Counted from the first letter of the stretch, positions 12,701-25,178 are shown. The stretch is 64,000 nt of DNA from Gordionus sp. m RMFG-2023 (GCF_954871325.1 NC_088776.1:49308569-49372568); one strand, 5' to 3'. Notes: generated from the sequence alone by a model not told the origin. A program made the numbers and translations.

Positions 12701-15700
12701 AGTATTGTAAGTTAATAAAGAAAATGGCCATATAAATTTAAAATATGATAATATTTATCATTGATTTCATTTGTGTTAATGCATAAAATAAATTTTAAAT
12801 TAAATCATTATCATATTAACTTTTGGTTTTGTGTTTCACTTATTTCATATTTAATAAAACTTGCTTTCTTTTTCAATATTATTTTCTTTTTATATAAAAT
12901 GTAAAAAAAAAATTATTAGATCAAATTTATTAATATGTATTATTTTTACCTGTTTTAGTTTGATTTTTGTTACACATCTTGTTTTTATTATTGCTTTAAA
13001 ATATAAAAGTTAAATTTATAAATATGAGTTTTTCCTATATTTACCAATCCGAGCTCCAGAATTATCAAAGAAGTCTAATCGTAGGTAATATAAACCTTTG
13101 TTAATAAGATACATTGAGAATAAATCAGACAAGAGTTGTAATTAAGAAGGATTTGTTATAAAATTTATTTGGTTTTTCTTGTTGAATTTTTAAAATTAGT
13201 AGTAAATTTTTTTTAGAGTAAAAATGTTTATTCATAATTCGTAAAAATTTTTATAAGAAATTAACTGAAAAATTAGTTAATATTTTTGGATTCTAATAAA
13301 ATAAATAAGCTATTTAATCTATCACGTTAGCAATTATTAGTGTTTTATTTATCAAACCACAATAATTTATATTATAATGTCATACGGGTTTAATAAATAT
13401 GAGTAATTAGCAAATTTATAGCTCCCGTTTTTTAGGAATTTTTTTTAAGAACCTGTTTTTGACAGAATCACATTCCAGGATGAATAGATTAAAGTATCTA
13501 TCACATGAATTTCAGACAATTTTCCTGTGAACTTTTGAACTATAACTCTTAATTTATATTAAGTTTTATAATGTAAATTTTTTTTCAAAATAAACAAATA
13601 TTCTTGCCGAAATTGTCGATAATTCATAGGGTAGGTGCCTATAAGCTGGAATACGATTGCGGCAGAATAACTCCTCAAAATTAACGCCCGCGATGAATTA
13701 TTGAAATTTAAAATATGTGGTAAAAGCATGGGTCAATGAAGTATAGCACGGAATTTGCCAAACCCCTTCGAAATGACGCATTATAACACATATATTTTTT
13801 TATCAGGCAAATAACCTAAATATTTATATAGCTCATAAAAATATTATAATCTATATATAGGTTGATCAGGACGCGATAATAAGCAATGCATTAGCGTCCG
13901 AAAATCAAATTCGATGCTTTTACAGGCCTATTCTACGGGATGAACATAATACCGACCCTGATAATCACGTGTATTTAGGTAGACCCGTTTTCATAGACAA
14001 CCAGGTCTCGATAGGAGAGGAAGAAGAATTTTTATATGTGTATTGTAATGATAGTGGTGAAGGATTGTTGCACGAAGATATATTGTCCCAAATAGTTTAC
14101 AAACCTACTCCCATAGGAAATGTATTATCGAAAAACACCAAATATTTTCCAAAAATTTCTCATAAGAAACAAATACCTGATACGAATATGGTAACTACAC
14201 AATTAACCGATGAATCTATAATATTTGGAACGAAAGAGCTAAATCCGGCTAAGCTTTTACCCGAGATGAACGTTTTGATGCTGGGAATAGATTCCGTTTC
14301 ACGGATAAATTATCACCGACAAATGATAAAAACAGAAGAATTCATTATCAAAAATTTTGCCTCTGTAGAGTTTCAAGTCCACCACAAAGTAGGAGAGAAT
14401 ACTTTGCCCAATTTGATGGTTCTTTTGATTGGTGAGTACTTCGAAAAAATAGCTTGTGGATATAATAAATCGAAAGAATGCATATCTTCCCGAGTTAGAA
14501 TAACGTTTGACGAGCGAAGAGATATAGTGTGGAAATATTTCCAACAGAAGGGGTTTTATACTCTATTTGGAGAGGATACAGCCCAGCAAGCCTTGTTTAG
14601 GAGGTTCAAAAGAATGGGCTTTAGAAGAGTGCCAGTTGATTACTATTACAGGCCTATGTCGTTGCACATAAGAAAATGGCAATTATCCAATGGCGATAGT
14701 TTCTGCGCTTATGGAGAAATGGAACCTGTCAACTTAATCTCCTGGGTGCAAGATTTCTGCAACAAAATGCACCGTTGGGGAAAACCGTATTTTGCCTTCA
14801 CGTTTACCAACAAGATCACCCACATGAAAACTCCCAACTTAGGTTACATGGATAAGCCTTACTTCGATCTCATATCTAATATGTCCCGTGGCAACGTATT
14901 AAATAACACTGTAGTTTTCTTGTTCTCAGACCATGGGAGCAGATTAGATTCTTTTAGAAGAACTTTTTATGGCGCTTTCGAAGAAAGACTACCAATCCTC
15001 AAAATTTTGATGCCTAGATGGTTCCCAATGAAATACCCCGAACTATGGGATACCTTGAAAGCCAACACACAGCGTTTGACATCCCATTTTGATCTGTATA
15101 AAACTCTGGTGCATTTATCGGACTTGAGTTCATTTAGTCAAAATATAGATCAAGAGATAGGAGGCGAAAAAGGGAAAGGAATAGAATCGCTAGGACAAAG
15201 TTTATTTATCCCTTTGAGCCCTAAAAGACGCTGCCAAGATGCCGGTATACCTATCCATCATTGCGCCTGTAACGTCAACAAGATTTTATCTACTAAGGAT
15301 CCCATGGTCAAAAAATTTGGAAAAGCCATAGCTAATTACCTAAACCAAAAGTTGGCTAATTACAGCGATCTATGTATTAAATGGACCTTTAAAAAGGTTC
15401 AAGCGGCGAAAATGGCGCTATCCGATTTAGATATTACCATCGAAGGAGACACAATAAATAATAAAGAAAATATAACAAACTTGCTAAACCTAATGGATGC
15501 GAAAGCATTTGACAAGGTCAAGTCCTCATACAATAAAAAATCACAATCGGGGACTTACCTTTTATCTGTAATTCTAAACCCCCAAGGGGCTTTATTCGAG
15601 GGTACTTTGTCCATCGTCGACGGAGACATAAAATTAATTGAGGATGTGACTCGGATAAACATTTATGGTACTCAATCCTGGTGCATTAAAAACTACGATG

Positions 15701-15744
15701 TTCAACCTTATTGCTTTTGTAAATATCCAAACCCTCACCCATAG
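9773..15744 (+). CDS. DUF229 (sulfatase-like) membrane protein A, two exons
   Basis: Exons 9773-10351 and 13861-15744 join in phase 0 (donor aaag|gtaaa, acceptor atatag|gttgat) to give 820 aa. The start is the ATG of MKPGKHY, shared with the paralogue; an upstream in-frame TTG at 9767 is not a plausible start. Residues about 12-30 (IIPLIIICTVISVIS) form a signal anchor, predicting a type II protein with a lumenal or extracellular catalytic-like domain. DUF229 proteins belong to the alkaline-phosphatase/sulfatase fold: LGIDSVSRINYHRQM (Asp337, Ser338), ITHM (His514) and FLFSDHGSR (Asp550, His551) sit where metal ligands and nucleophile are expected. FGEDT and the Cys-rich end (QSWCIKNY, PYCFCKYP) are shared with gene B. 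The coding sequence looks intact. Substrate is unknown; fold inference is from family knowledge. Confidence 0.9.
10517..10651 (-). CDS. candidate antisense internal exon within DUF229-A intron
   Basis: On the minus strand a pyrimidine-rich tract ending ccttccag is followed by 135 bp (45 codons, no stop) and then by gtgagt, a consensus splice donor. The encoded peptide, with GEENGPDLPDPIKEE and ITNNLNDTLENIVMFNN, is acidic and of ordinary amino-acid composition, unlike chance frames in this AT-rich DNA. I recognise no family and found no partner exons in the window, so it may be an exon of a gene with long introns, an exon relic, or chance. Confidence 0.35.
11959..12236. repeat. tandem duplication, about 139-bp unit
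   Basis: Two diverged copies, the first from about 11959 and the second from about 12098, share ataaagtgtaat(t/c)gtcatgga, tttttcacttatg, gcagttctt or acagttctt, caatcaggatgg and cttcaaat. The repeat lies in the DUF229-A intron and has no coding signal. Confidence 0.8.
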
Positions 15745-16145
15745 GCTCACCTGCCTATTCTCTTTTTCGCGATCTTTAATAGGCTTTTATAAACGAATTA
15801 AACATTTCCTATTATGATTTGTTTAGTACAAAATTGCTCAAAATAAGTGAATTACGATTCAAAAAAAAAATTAATATATTTACAAAACTCAGTGAAGAAA
15901 AAAAAATGCAATAATGCGTTTATACAATTATTTAAAGCGACCTCAACCAAATTTACATTTTAATTTTCCTTATATCGTTATACAACTAATGAATAACTTA
16001 TAATTGGTTCCAATTTATATGTGACTTTACATGTTATAATGCCATTTAAGAGTTAATATTATATAGAATTCGGACATATTCATGCTTTGTTATCAAGATC
16101 TAGTGATTATAAATTGTATGTAAATTGATATACAAATAAAATATT
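15745..16145 (+). other. 3' UTR / downstream flank of DUF229 gene A
   Basis: The first 200 bp align with the region after gene B: aataggctttta versus aataggttttta, caaaattgctcaaaa versus taaaattgctcaaaa, and tgcaataat(g/t)cgtt at about 15908 and 31191. A possible polyadenylation signal AATAAA lies at 16135-16140. Confidence 0.5.
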
Positions 16146-17271
16146 TTATAAATGATCCTGACTAATATATTCGATTTCGTAAATTTGTATTTGGGATTCC
16201 CAAGCAAAAAAAACCCCAAAAGTGAAATTTTTTTTTAGAAATATACAGAAACATATACTTATTGGAGAAAGGGGAATAAGACACCTTCCCTTAAATTCGC
16301 CATTTTATGTTTTGTTGATTCTAGATGATCCATTGCTTAATATAAAACATAGTAAAATGAATTTTGAAAATTTACATTTAGTTTGTTTAGTTATTTAGGG
16401 AAAAATAGAAAAATCTATTTTAAAAAATATATAATTCATGTTATGTAGAAAATAAAAAAGAATAGGATCGAATAATTTTGTTTAAGGTCAATTCGACGTT
16501 AAAAGAGGGGGCTATAGACCATAAATAAAAAATAAACTAAGTATATCTCTTCTACCCGGCCATCGAATTGATGAGTATATCACCTTGAAATGATGAGAAA
16601 AGATAATCGAAAAGTAGAAATCAGGTAATCCGTTTTAAAATTTTAAAGGCGAGGCTGGTTCTTACAAAAGCTTACAACTACTTTATAATTTCTTTTGTTT
16701 AATTCTGTGAATTTTAGAAGGTTTCTCTTTTAGTGATTACATTTTTTGAATATTTTTTTCAAAGCTTATTAATGGTTGTAAATAGAGTCAGAACCTAGAA
16801 ACCTCAAACTGGATTTATAAGAACCGATGAATCGTTTTAAAAAATTGGAATTAAAAGGCGAATTAATTATCTAGATTCAAACTCTTTTTGAAATTGATAA
16901 AAAAATTTTTTAGAGAGGAACAAAATGACTTTTATAGCATATGCAAATTATTTACCAAGAAAACATCTTCTAAAGAGTATATCCAGTTAACTAATAATAG
17001 CCTAAGTAATAGCAATATAAGGGAAGCTTATATCAAATCTATTTAAGATGTATATGATATGGTTGTCACTAAATTTCGTAGGAAAACATTATGCAGAACG
17101 TCAGTTGGTTTTCCATAAATTTAGCAGTTTATTATTGTTTTGCATTGTCACCACTTCTGTTTAGCTATAAAAATTATAAAGAAGGATTTCCTTGAATAAT
17201 GGTGATTTTATAAGATTGCACTATGCAAATCTATGCATAATAAAGAAAAGATGATTTAATTCAGGGTTGGC
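16146..17271. other. intergenic AT-rich DNA
   Basis: No supported gene, RNA or transposon end seen. Confidence 0.5.
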
Positions 17272-17671
17272 AAGTAGGTTAATTGACCAGTCAAATTCAG
17301 TCAATTGACCGGAGGAGTATTCGACCTGGTCAAATAAGGTCAAATATTCTAAAAAAAATCGAATGGAAAAATAATTAAAATAGGTTTAAAAAAGAGAAAA
17401 AGATATAAATACATGTGAAAACAATGTTGCTTATTTTTTGGGTCCCCAATATCAAGAGGAACATCTCACTAGTAGTGAATTTAATGAAGTGTGTGATTTA
17501 ATTCAAAAATTAGCCCTTTTACAAGGTGGTGATGACCAAAATATTTTAAGTATAATTTCAGAAGCAAAAACAGCATGTTTAGTAGCAAATTATGTGGAAT
17601 ACAGTAATTCTCATAAGAAACAACCAATTCCGACCTCAAGTTAATAGATTAAACTTTGCACACCATGCCCA
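17272..17671 (+). other. possible transposon end plus short open frame
   Basis: The segment near 17264 reads cagggttggcaa, which resembles hAT ends, followed by repeated ttgaccagtcaa/ggtcaaat motifs to about 17345. An open frame at 17438-17644 (68 codons, starting on a non-ATG codon) contains EFNEVCDLIQKLALLQGGDD, a plausible helical peptide of no recognised family. No opposite end or target duplication was found, so this is only a candidate relic. Confidence 0.25.
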
Positions 17672-17998
17672 TTAAGGGTAAGCGGAAAATAATTCCCCGG
17701 AAAAAAACCGGAAAAAATCCCCGAAATAATTCCCCGGAAAAAAATTCCCCAGGAAAATAATTCCCCGGAAAAAAATCCCCTGGAAGATAATTCCCGGGAA
17801 AATAATTCCCCGGAAAACAAATCCTTGGAAAATAATTACCCGGAAAAATATTCCCCTGGAAAAAATTCCCCGGAAAAAAATTCCCATAGAAAATAATTCC
17901 CCGGAAATAAATTCCTCTTTTTTTAGATTTTAAATTAAATATAGGGGAAAATTAGTACCCGGAAAAAAAACCGGAAAAAATTCCCCGAATAATTTTTT
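17672..17998. repeat. minisatellite of (A)n-TTCCCCGG units
   Basis: Roughly fifteen imperfect units of 14-20 bp on the pattern aattccccggaaaa, dense from 17690 to 17915 with further units to 17990. The open frame through it on the minus strand (Gly-Ile-Phe-Phe-Arg repeats) is a by-product of the repeat. Confidence 0.9.
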
Positions 17999-18846
17999 TA
18001 AAATTATCAAAAAATAATCCCGCCGCTAAAATAACGAAAATATTTCTAAAAAATTATATTAGTATTTTCTGAACGTTGAGAGTATTTCTATTTTAATTCC
18101 AAAAGGGCAATCTTTAAATGAGAATTGATAAATCGGTTGGTAGCTTTTATATTTTATAATTTAGTAGATAGCATAAAAATTATAGATTTGTGATGATAGA
18201 TTTTTATAGAAATATATGAAAATTATGAAAGAGGTTTTACAATTTAAAATTGAAAAGAAAAATGTGAAAGCAGATTTTTCCCTAGAAAGAGAAAGGTTAT
18301 TTCCATAATCCACATTTCATCTAGACTTGAATAGATATTATGAAAACAGGTAATTAAACCACATTATATTTACCATAAAGAGGGGGGGGGGTTATTTCTA
18401 ACACGCCAATAAGGTTAAAATATATATAACATTAAAATAAATATTATGACACTATTCTGTTCCGTTCGTTTATATCAGTTTGAATCCCGGACAAAAATAA
18501 CATAATAGAAATTTTTTATGTTTAATACTATTGATTTTAAAAATTGTATCTGATTATAAATTTTCAAAAAAAGTATTGATCCTAATCACTGATTACAAAA
18601 GCTTATTTAATTCAAAGACTATCTCAAGTAATTGAACGCTACCAAAAAATATACTATTTATTCTAAATAATATTTGTTTATTTTTATAAATATAAATATA
18701 AATATTATAATTTTTAATATATTTAATTCATCAAAGAAAACACAGGAGGGACTATAATCTTAAAATAGAAACTTTTTTTATTTGAAAGTTTCCAACTCCG
18801 GAAATGTTATTACATAATCCCAGTTAGTTCCCTGATATTATTATTA
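17999..18846. other. intergenic AT-rich DNA
   Basis: No supported gene. A run of ten G lies near 18385. Nothing else seen. Confidence 0.5.
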
Positions 18847-18854
18847 GTTATAAC

Positions 18855-20177
18855 TAGGCCTAAAACGAATTATTTGTTATTTGATATTCGATTCGATTCG
18901 ATTCGTATTTTACGAATACGAATAACACAATTATTCGATTCGAAATTTCGAATCGAATATGAATAATGAGGAAAATTATTCGTATTATTCGAAATTATTC
19001 GAAATTATTTATATATAAATATTCGTAATTATTCGCAAATATTTTATTGCAAGTAAAATAAAAAGAAGTAATTAAATTTTCCTAGTGGATATCATTTCGT
19101 TTTATTTTATTTCCTACTATCAAATATCAAATCATAACAAGTTATATTTGCTGAAAAAGTTGGGAAAGCTTCAAAGTAAAATATAATTATTTTATTTTGA
19201 TTGTTTCTCTTTAATCATTTTTGATGTTATTGAACAAGTCAAAACATTTTTATAGAGTATGCCTCTTTCCCATATTCTCGAGCTCCTGACAGATAAATAA
19301 CCAAAATTTTTTGACTAGTTATTATTATTTGATTAGGAAAATCCTTTTCCCATTTAGTAACCTTATTTTTGGCAAATTTTAAAGACAATCTAATTCAGAT
19401 AGTGCATTATAATATCTTCATCCTCTATTACATTGTCATAATCACCTCTAAAAATTATATTAATAATTAAATAAAGGAAATTTATGCTACTATAGTATTT
19501 TTATATATTAAATAAAATCTATAATGAAATACTTTCTAAAATTTTGTTATATTTTATATGCAAATATTTAAAATGTAGATATTTTAAATAGATTATAATT
19601 TAAAAAATTTTATTTTGTCATAATCACCTTCACCTTTAACTAATAAAATGATATTAATAATAAAAATAAATACATGATTAAATAAAGGAAATTTATGCTA
19701 CTAAAGTATTTTTAATAAATAAAATCTATAATGAAATACTTTCTAAAATTTTGTTATATTTTATATGCAAATATTTAAAATATAGATATTTTAAATAGAT
19801 TATAATTTAAAAAATTTTATTTTGTCATAATCACCTTCACTAAATATTTTTTTATAAGCAATTCTAATTCTAAAAATCGGATATTTTGGTCAATTTGTTT
19901 GGTTAACGTTATATGAAATCATTGGGTTTTATTTCGTTTATTTTCTATAAATTTTTATATTGTAATGACAATTAGTTTAGAGAATCCTTAAAAGTGTCAT
20001 CTTTAAACATCTGTAAAATTTTTTTTGCAAAATATTTTATAAGCTTTAGAAAAATTTTCGAATCGAATCGAATATTCGACGAATCGAAAGGAATAATGAT
20101 TTTATTATTCGTACGAATACGAATAGCGCAATTATTCGATTCGAATTTTCGAATCGAATACGTTTTTTGTAGGCCTA
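18855..20177. mobile_element. non-autonomous hAT element with ATTCGAAT palindromes
   Basis: A 1323-bp element with inverted ends (taggcctaaaacg, and taggccta at the right) flanked by a perfect 8-bp duplication gttataac at 18847-18854 and 20178-20185. Both subterminal regions (about 18885-19030 and 20055-20160) are packed with overlapping ATTCGATTCGAAT palindromes. No transposase reading frame was recognised, so it is probably mobilised in trans. The interior contains a tandem duplication (19434-19845). Confidence 0.85.
19434..19845. repeat. tandem duplication, about 185-205-bp unit
   Basis: Two full copies and the start of a third, each opening with tgtcataatcacct. The shared core includes ggaaatttatgctact, aaaatctataatgaaatact and tctaaaattttgttat, with very few differences, so the duplication is recent relative to the element. 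Confidence 0.85.
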
Positions 20178-20311
20178 GTTATAACGTTGAAAGGAAAGTT
20201 ATGCTCAAGAATAAATAAATTTATACATTTGGGTGGTATATTCTATGTAATTTTGAAACAAACGATTTTCATTTAGTTTTTTTATTACTTTTTATAAAAT
20301 ATAAATTTTTT

Positions 20312-21490
20312 ATGTTTATTCTTCCGTTAAATAAGCATGCTAAAATTTTTCATGAGGGCTATTCCTACAATTATCATAAAACTACGAAAAATTTTAAAAG
20401 ATACAAATGTACATTATTTAATGCTGAAAAATGCCCAGTCATTTTGAAATATTACAATGAAAATGACTATACATTGGATAATACGTCTCATATTCATCCT
20501 ATAAACCCACATGAATATCAAATTGAAAATGCTATAAGCACGATGAAAAGAAAAGCCTCTGAAACAAATCAAAATACTTGCCAAATATACGCAGAAGAAA
20601 TGTCTAAATTGTCTCTAGAATCCAGAAAAAAACTTCCGAATGAAGATAGTATCAAGAGGACACTTAGAAATTACAAAATAAAAAGGTTTCCTCCTATTCC
20701 GGTCACATTGGAAGAATTAAGCATTTCAGGTTAAATCATATTTATGTCTATAAATAACTTTTTAATTGAAAATATCTTTCAATATTAGAGGATTGGGCTA
20801 CAACCGGATCTCCCACGAATGAGAGATTTCTTTTGCATGATAATGGCGGAGATTCTAATGAACGAATAATTATATTTGCCACCGATTATATGCTTAAAAT
20901 GTTAGCCGAAACGAAAACTTGGTATATAGACGGGAATTTTAAATTGGCTCCTCAATTATTTTTGCAGCTATACGTAATTAGTATACCCTTTAAAACACTG
21001 TTTATTACAGCGGCATATTTTTTGTTACAAAGAAAAACGAATACAACGTATGAAGAAATTTTTAAAATTTTACTCGAAAAAACCCAAGAACGGAATTTAG
21101 TCGTAGATCCGATAACAATTTATATGGATTTTGAAAAGGCCGCAATCAATGCCGTCGAAAATACTCTAGGTTTCTTTTTACGATTTAATTACATCTATAT
21201 ACTATCGAGATATGTTAGGACCTTGATTTTAAAATGTATTTTGGACCGTGGACCTTGAAATTTTTTTAAATTCTATTTTCCTTTTTCTGTTGTTTTTAGG
21301 AATATTTTAAACGGTTTTTTATGAGTAGTAATTAATGAAAATTAATAAAGACGTAAATATTAAATAAAACCTATATAATTAATCTATATTTTTTCAACTT
21401 TTAGGTAGAGATATCATCATCCAAGGATGTTTTTATCATCTAGTGGATCTAAATTTTGTGGCTAAGTTATCAGATTTTAAACTTTTATAA
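20312..21490 (+). CDS. FLYWCH/MULE transposase-like gene, truncated, three exons
   Basis: Exons 20312-20729, 20789-21169 and 21405-21490 join in frame across introns of 59 and 235 bp (donors tcag|gttaaa and ctag|gtttct, acceptors ttag|aggatt and ttag|gtagag), giving 294 aa. Exon 1 holds a FLYWCH-type zinc finger: HEGYSYNYHKTTKNFKRYKC, then a second Cys and a His-x-His. Exons 2-3 hold the start of a MULE transposase domain: TWYIDGNFKLAPQLFLQLYV, MDFEKAAINAVENTLG with catalytic-type Asp residues, and IIIQGCFYHL. The frame then stops, well before the rest of the MULE domain, and a hAT MITE sits 47 bp downstream. It is either a decayed Mutator-like transposase or a truncated domesticated copy; the clean splice sites suggest it was expressed as a spliced gene. 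Confidence 0.65.
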
Positions 21491-21537
21491 CATTCAAATT
21501 TGATATGGGTATACTGGTAATTAGAATTAGAGATTTG

Positions 21538-21861
21538 CAAATCCCGGTCGGACCCATACCCAGCCTGAGTCTGGAAAAATAATAGGATTCGGGCTGGATT
21601 AGGCATAATATTCAAAAAAAAATCGGGCATGGCTGGATCGGGCTGGATTTTTAAATAATGATATCAGTCAATTTAGTGGTATAAATTGATATATTTCAAC
21701 TTTTGCAAGAAATAAGGCACCCATATTTTTTATTTGTCTATATTTAGTTAAATTCCAGTCGGGTCGAGACAAAAAATTTTTTTTATTTTGGGTTGTCCTT
21801 TTCATGCAAATAAAAAAAAATCGGATCAGGCTTTAAAAATTAAGCCCGATGCCGATCACTA
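21538..21861. mobile_element. hAT-type MITE with GC-rich modules, copy 2
   Basis: 324 bp, with ends tagagatttgca and tgccgatcacta and flanks attagaat / atttgaat (7 of 8 identical). Interior CCCGGTCGG and GGGCTGGAT blocks alternate with A/T runs as in copies 1 and 4. Confidence 0.75.
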
Positions 21862-22515
21862 ATTTGAATATCTTATAACATCATTTATGAAATTAATACC
21901 TTAACGTTTGGACGGATAAAAACAGGCTCGAATTCGGGTTCTTTCTTTGTTCTGTCTTCGGTATATGTTCGAAACAAAAAATGTTTTAAAAGCCCCTAAT
22001 TTGGGTTCAGTTCAAACACCCTGCAAATTATATATTATTTTGAATAATGAAGTGCAAATATAAAATCAGCTTTAATTTAATCATATTTTTCTTAGGGTGT
22101 TCCTCTAAATTACAAATTCGGTAACCCTGATCAATTATCATTTCCCATTCAACCTCTAATTTTTTTTTACCAATAAAACTTAATTATTTTTTTTTAAAAA
22201 ACTTTCAAACCTGAAGTGAGATATTGAATCAGGTAATTTTTCGAAGTAAGAAATACAACACATGTGTACATAAACATTATACATCTAAAGAAAATAATTA
22301 ATGAAATAATTCAATTTAAGGTTCATAATGATAGGATGCACCTGGAATATTCACTAAATTTATCATAATTCAGTTTTTATCATTTTAATTATTTTATCTT
22401 TTAGACGAAAAATATTTTTAAAAAGGTAATTGGATAAATTTCATATAGTAATATAAATATTTTTCATTTATACGATTTTCTTAGGAAATTAAAAATATAA
22501 TATATACCTACAGAT
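21862..22515. other. intergenic AT-rich DNA upstream of serpin relic
   Basis: No gene, RNA or transposon end recognised in 650 bp. Confidence 0.5.
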
Positions 22516-25178
22516 ATGGGTTCGCAAATTAGCTTCATGGTTACACTTTTGGCTTTAATGGGCTTGTTGAGCATGTTTTCCATCATTGATTGCAATATGA
22601 TTTCGCAATAGATGGAATTTGCTAGCTATTTATCTAGCTTAGATGGCATAAATCAGACATCGAACTACATTTTTTTCGCCGTTCAATATAGAAATGGCTT
22701 TGGGTATAATAAACATTGCAACTAATAGTTGCAGCATGCTGATACCGGGTTTAACAAGTAAAACAAATTACTTACCTCTCAGGACAGTGGTCCAGAATTT
22801 AAAAGAATGAAGGCTGCGAATTCGACCCTAAAAATGGATAATGATTTGTATATCAAAGACGGAACACCAATAAATGATATCTATGCGAGAGTTGTGGAAA
22901 ATATTTTCGGGGCTACTCTGGAATCAGTAGATTTTAGAAATAAGATGGAAGAAGTAGTGCGTATGATAAATGATAAAATATCTAGGAACACGAATGGACT
23001 TATAAAGAATTTTATCAAGGCTTCAGCAGTAGATCTTAACACAGATCTCATGTCAGTGAATTCTTTTTATTACAAAGGAGCTTGGAAGGAACCTTTTGAA
23101 GAGTATAATTTTAGCATTTTTAATTGGATAAAATTTTTTTTTAGCATCACTAGGGAGTAAAATAGAAGATGAAATGAGATTTCTACCTGATTCGATAACT
23201 TATTTTATTCTCATCTTATTTAATTATGGTTCATAAAACCTGAAAATATTTTAAACTTAAAATTTTTTTATAAGGGATACTATATTGAACAATTGTTCAA
23301 TTATTAAATCTTATAAGTTCTACAATTGAGAGATGATATTCTTGATATTTAATGAAGATGTCGACCAAGACGCGTTTAGACCACCTTACAATCTGAAAAA
23401 AAATTCAAAAAAGTGAGATCGTCTGAACCGATTTGACAAATAAAATAACTAAATTCCATCTTGTTCTAAGCTCAATCTAAATGCAGCGGTTACTTTTTAT
23501 TTGATATTATTTTTGAATTCGAAAAAGGTTTAGATCGGTTGACATTTATTAATGATGTTCATAACTTATTGCAATATTCGAAATAAAATGGCAATTATGA
23601 TTTAATTTCTTATAAATTCGAAATAATATGTTAAACATTTAGAGAAACGGAAAAGAAAACATTTTATGCCGTGTCTGGCCCCGTAGAAGTCGATATGCTA
23701 AAAAGCGCAGATAGGAGTGTCTTTGTAAAAGACGTTCCTAGTCTAAACCTTAAAATTTTTGTCAAAATTTTATTAGATACTAATTTCAAGCTAGTCATAG
23801 TGACAACCAGAGATGCTAAAACTCCATTATCTAAAGTAGAAGAGACTATTAGATCTAAACAATATAATTTTCTCGGTCAATTGGATAATGGATATAAAGT
23901 TTCCTCAACATTTTACATGCCATATGTCAGTGAAGAGTTTGCTGTCGATCTGTTGGATATTTTAGAAGACAAACTTAGTTGTTGGATAGAGTAACACTTA
24001 TATATTTATAACATATTTTTGTAAAATTAATACTCACGTAAACCTAAAAAATTAAGTTATATGTATACTATAAGGGTGGGTATCTTTAGCTATGCGTAAA
24101 GAGCTCTAATTTTTTTTTTTAAAGTCAGCCAGAATTTCGCAATGCCATAGAACCATATATTTTATTTAAATCACCACCCATTTTGAAAAATAAACTAGCC
24201 GTGGTTCTTTTAATACATGTAGGGAGACAGGGGATGGTGTTATCCAGGGGCAGGTAATTTCTTCTCAAATAATTTTAAACATAATAAATTTTGATATTTG
24301 AAATTTAAACCACGAATGTATTTTAATAAGATACTTCAAGGTTCTAAAAAAATTTCGCGGAAATATCCTCATAAAAAGTTTTAAATGCAAATTTGAATTT
24401 TAACACTTCAAAAGTAACTTTTTCATTTTTCACATTTTTATATAAATATTTTTATTAATGCTACTCAGACTAAATATCAATTCTATATGATAAAGTAAAC
24501 TCAATTTTTCTTATGTAAAAACATATTGACAATATTTTTGGTAATATCTTGAAATTAAATTTTAATTAATTGTGAAGACCTGTGGAGGTTTTGGCGGGGC
24601 ACGTATTAGTCATGGGCATTAGAAGCCACTAGTTAGAAAAAACTAATATAATTCTTTCTTTAATCAATCTTATATAATTTTTATATTATGCAAATGCAAT
24701 ATTTATTTAGGTTTTGTTTAACAATTAACATTAAATTATTTTCTATTTTTAATCATAAAAAATATTTTTTAAATTTTAAAGGTTTAGCCCTCCCTTTATA
24801 AAAAAAGGCTAGAACACCCCCCCCCCCCCCCCCCCCCCCCTTCTCCATATTGTCTCTAAGATAAACACATAACCAACCTATTAAGAAGGATCGATAACCA
24901 TTAAATATATTTACTTATATATATATATATGATTAATTAGTAAAGGGATCGACAATATAGTTCAGGGTGTACATCTTCCCGTTGCTAAAATAAGACATAA
25001 AGTTAAGTTAGAGATCGCGGCTAAAGGAATAGAGGGAGCTGCCGTAACTGGATCTGAATTAGGAATTAGGATGGCACCTAACAAGAATGAAATTGTTGTA
25101 AACAGGCCTTTCCTATATTTTATTATTCACGCAGATGGTCCTATATTATTTAAGGGTCGATACGTTGGTCCTTCTTGA
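22516..25178 (+). pseudogene. serpin pseudogene, three exon blocks
   Basis: Block 1 (22516 to about 23155) starts with a signal peptide (MVTLLALMGLLSMFSIIDC) and shows serpin helix A-B sequence (SPFNIEMALGIINIATN), INDKISRNTNGLIKNFI and NSFYYKGAWKEPFEE. Block 2 (about 23643-23980) begins TEKKTFY...GPVEVDML, the classic breach/shutter region. Block 3 (about 24941-25178) holds the C-terminus: IRHKVKLEIAAKGIEGAAVT (hinge), then the reactive loop, NRPFLYFI and GRYVGPS. Counting from the hinge Gly as P15 places Arg-Met at P1-P1', suggesting an ancestral inhibitor of a trypsin-like protease. Block 1 has an in-frame TAG after MISQ and two frame changes (near 22675 and 22805), so the copy is very probably dead, although the other blocks are well kept. 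The P14 residue is Ile rather than the usual Thr/Ser. Confidence 0.85.
23995..24940. other. serpin-relic intron with long poly-C tract
   Basis: Lies between serpin blocks 2 and 3. It holds a run of about 25 C at about 24817-24840 and a short TA run near 24916-24930; no transposon ends were found next to the C run. Confidence 0.55.

Larger units (their letters stand above)
10352..13860 (+). other. intron of DUF229 gene A (3.5 kb)
   Basis: The intron is more than twice as long as in the paralogue (1579 bp). It contains a candidate minus-strand exon (10517-10651), a 139-bp tandem duplication (11959-12236) and a slightly GC-richer stretch at about 11220-11590 in which I recognise nothing. The open frames at 12327-12509 and 12519-12731 (minus) look spurious. 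Confidence 0.8.

Noticed and set aside
12327-12731. Two short minus-strand frames in the DUF229-A intron
   Set aside because: No recognised motif, no consensus splice sites around them.
17672-17887. 71-codon open frame with Gly-Ile-Phe-Phe-Arg repeats (minus)
   Set aside because: It is the translation of the TTCCCCGG minisatellite, not a gene.
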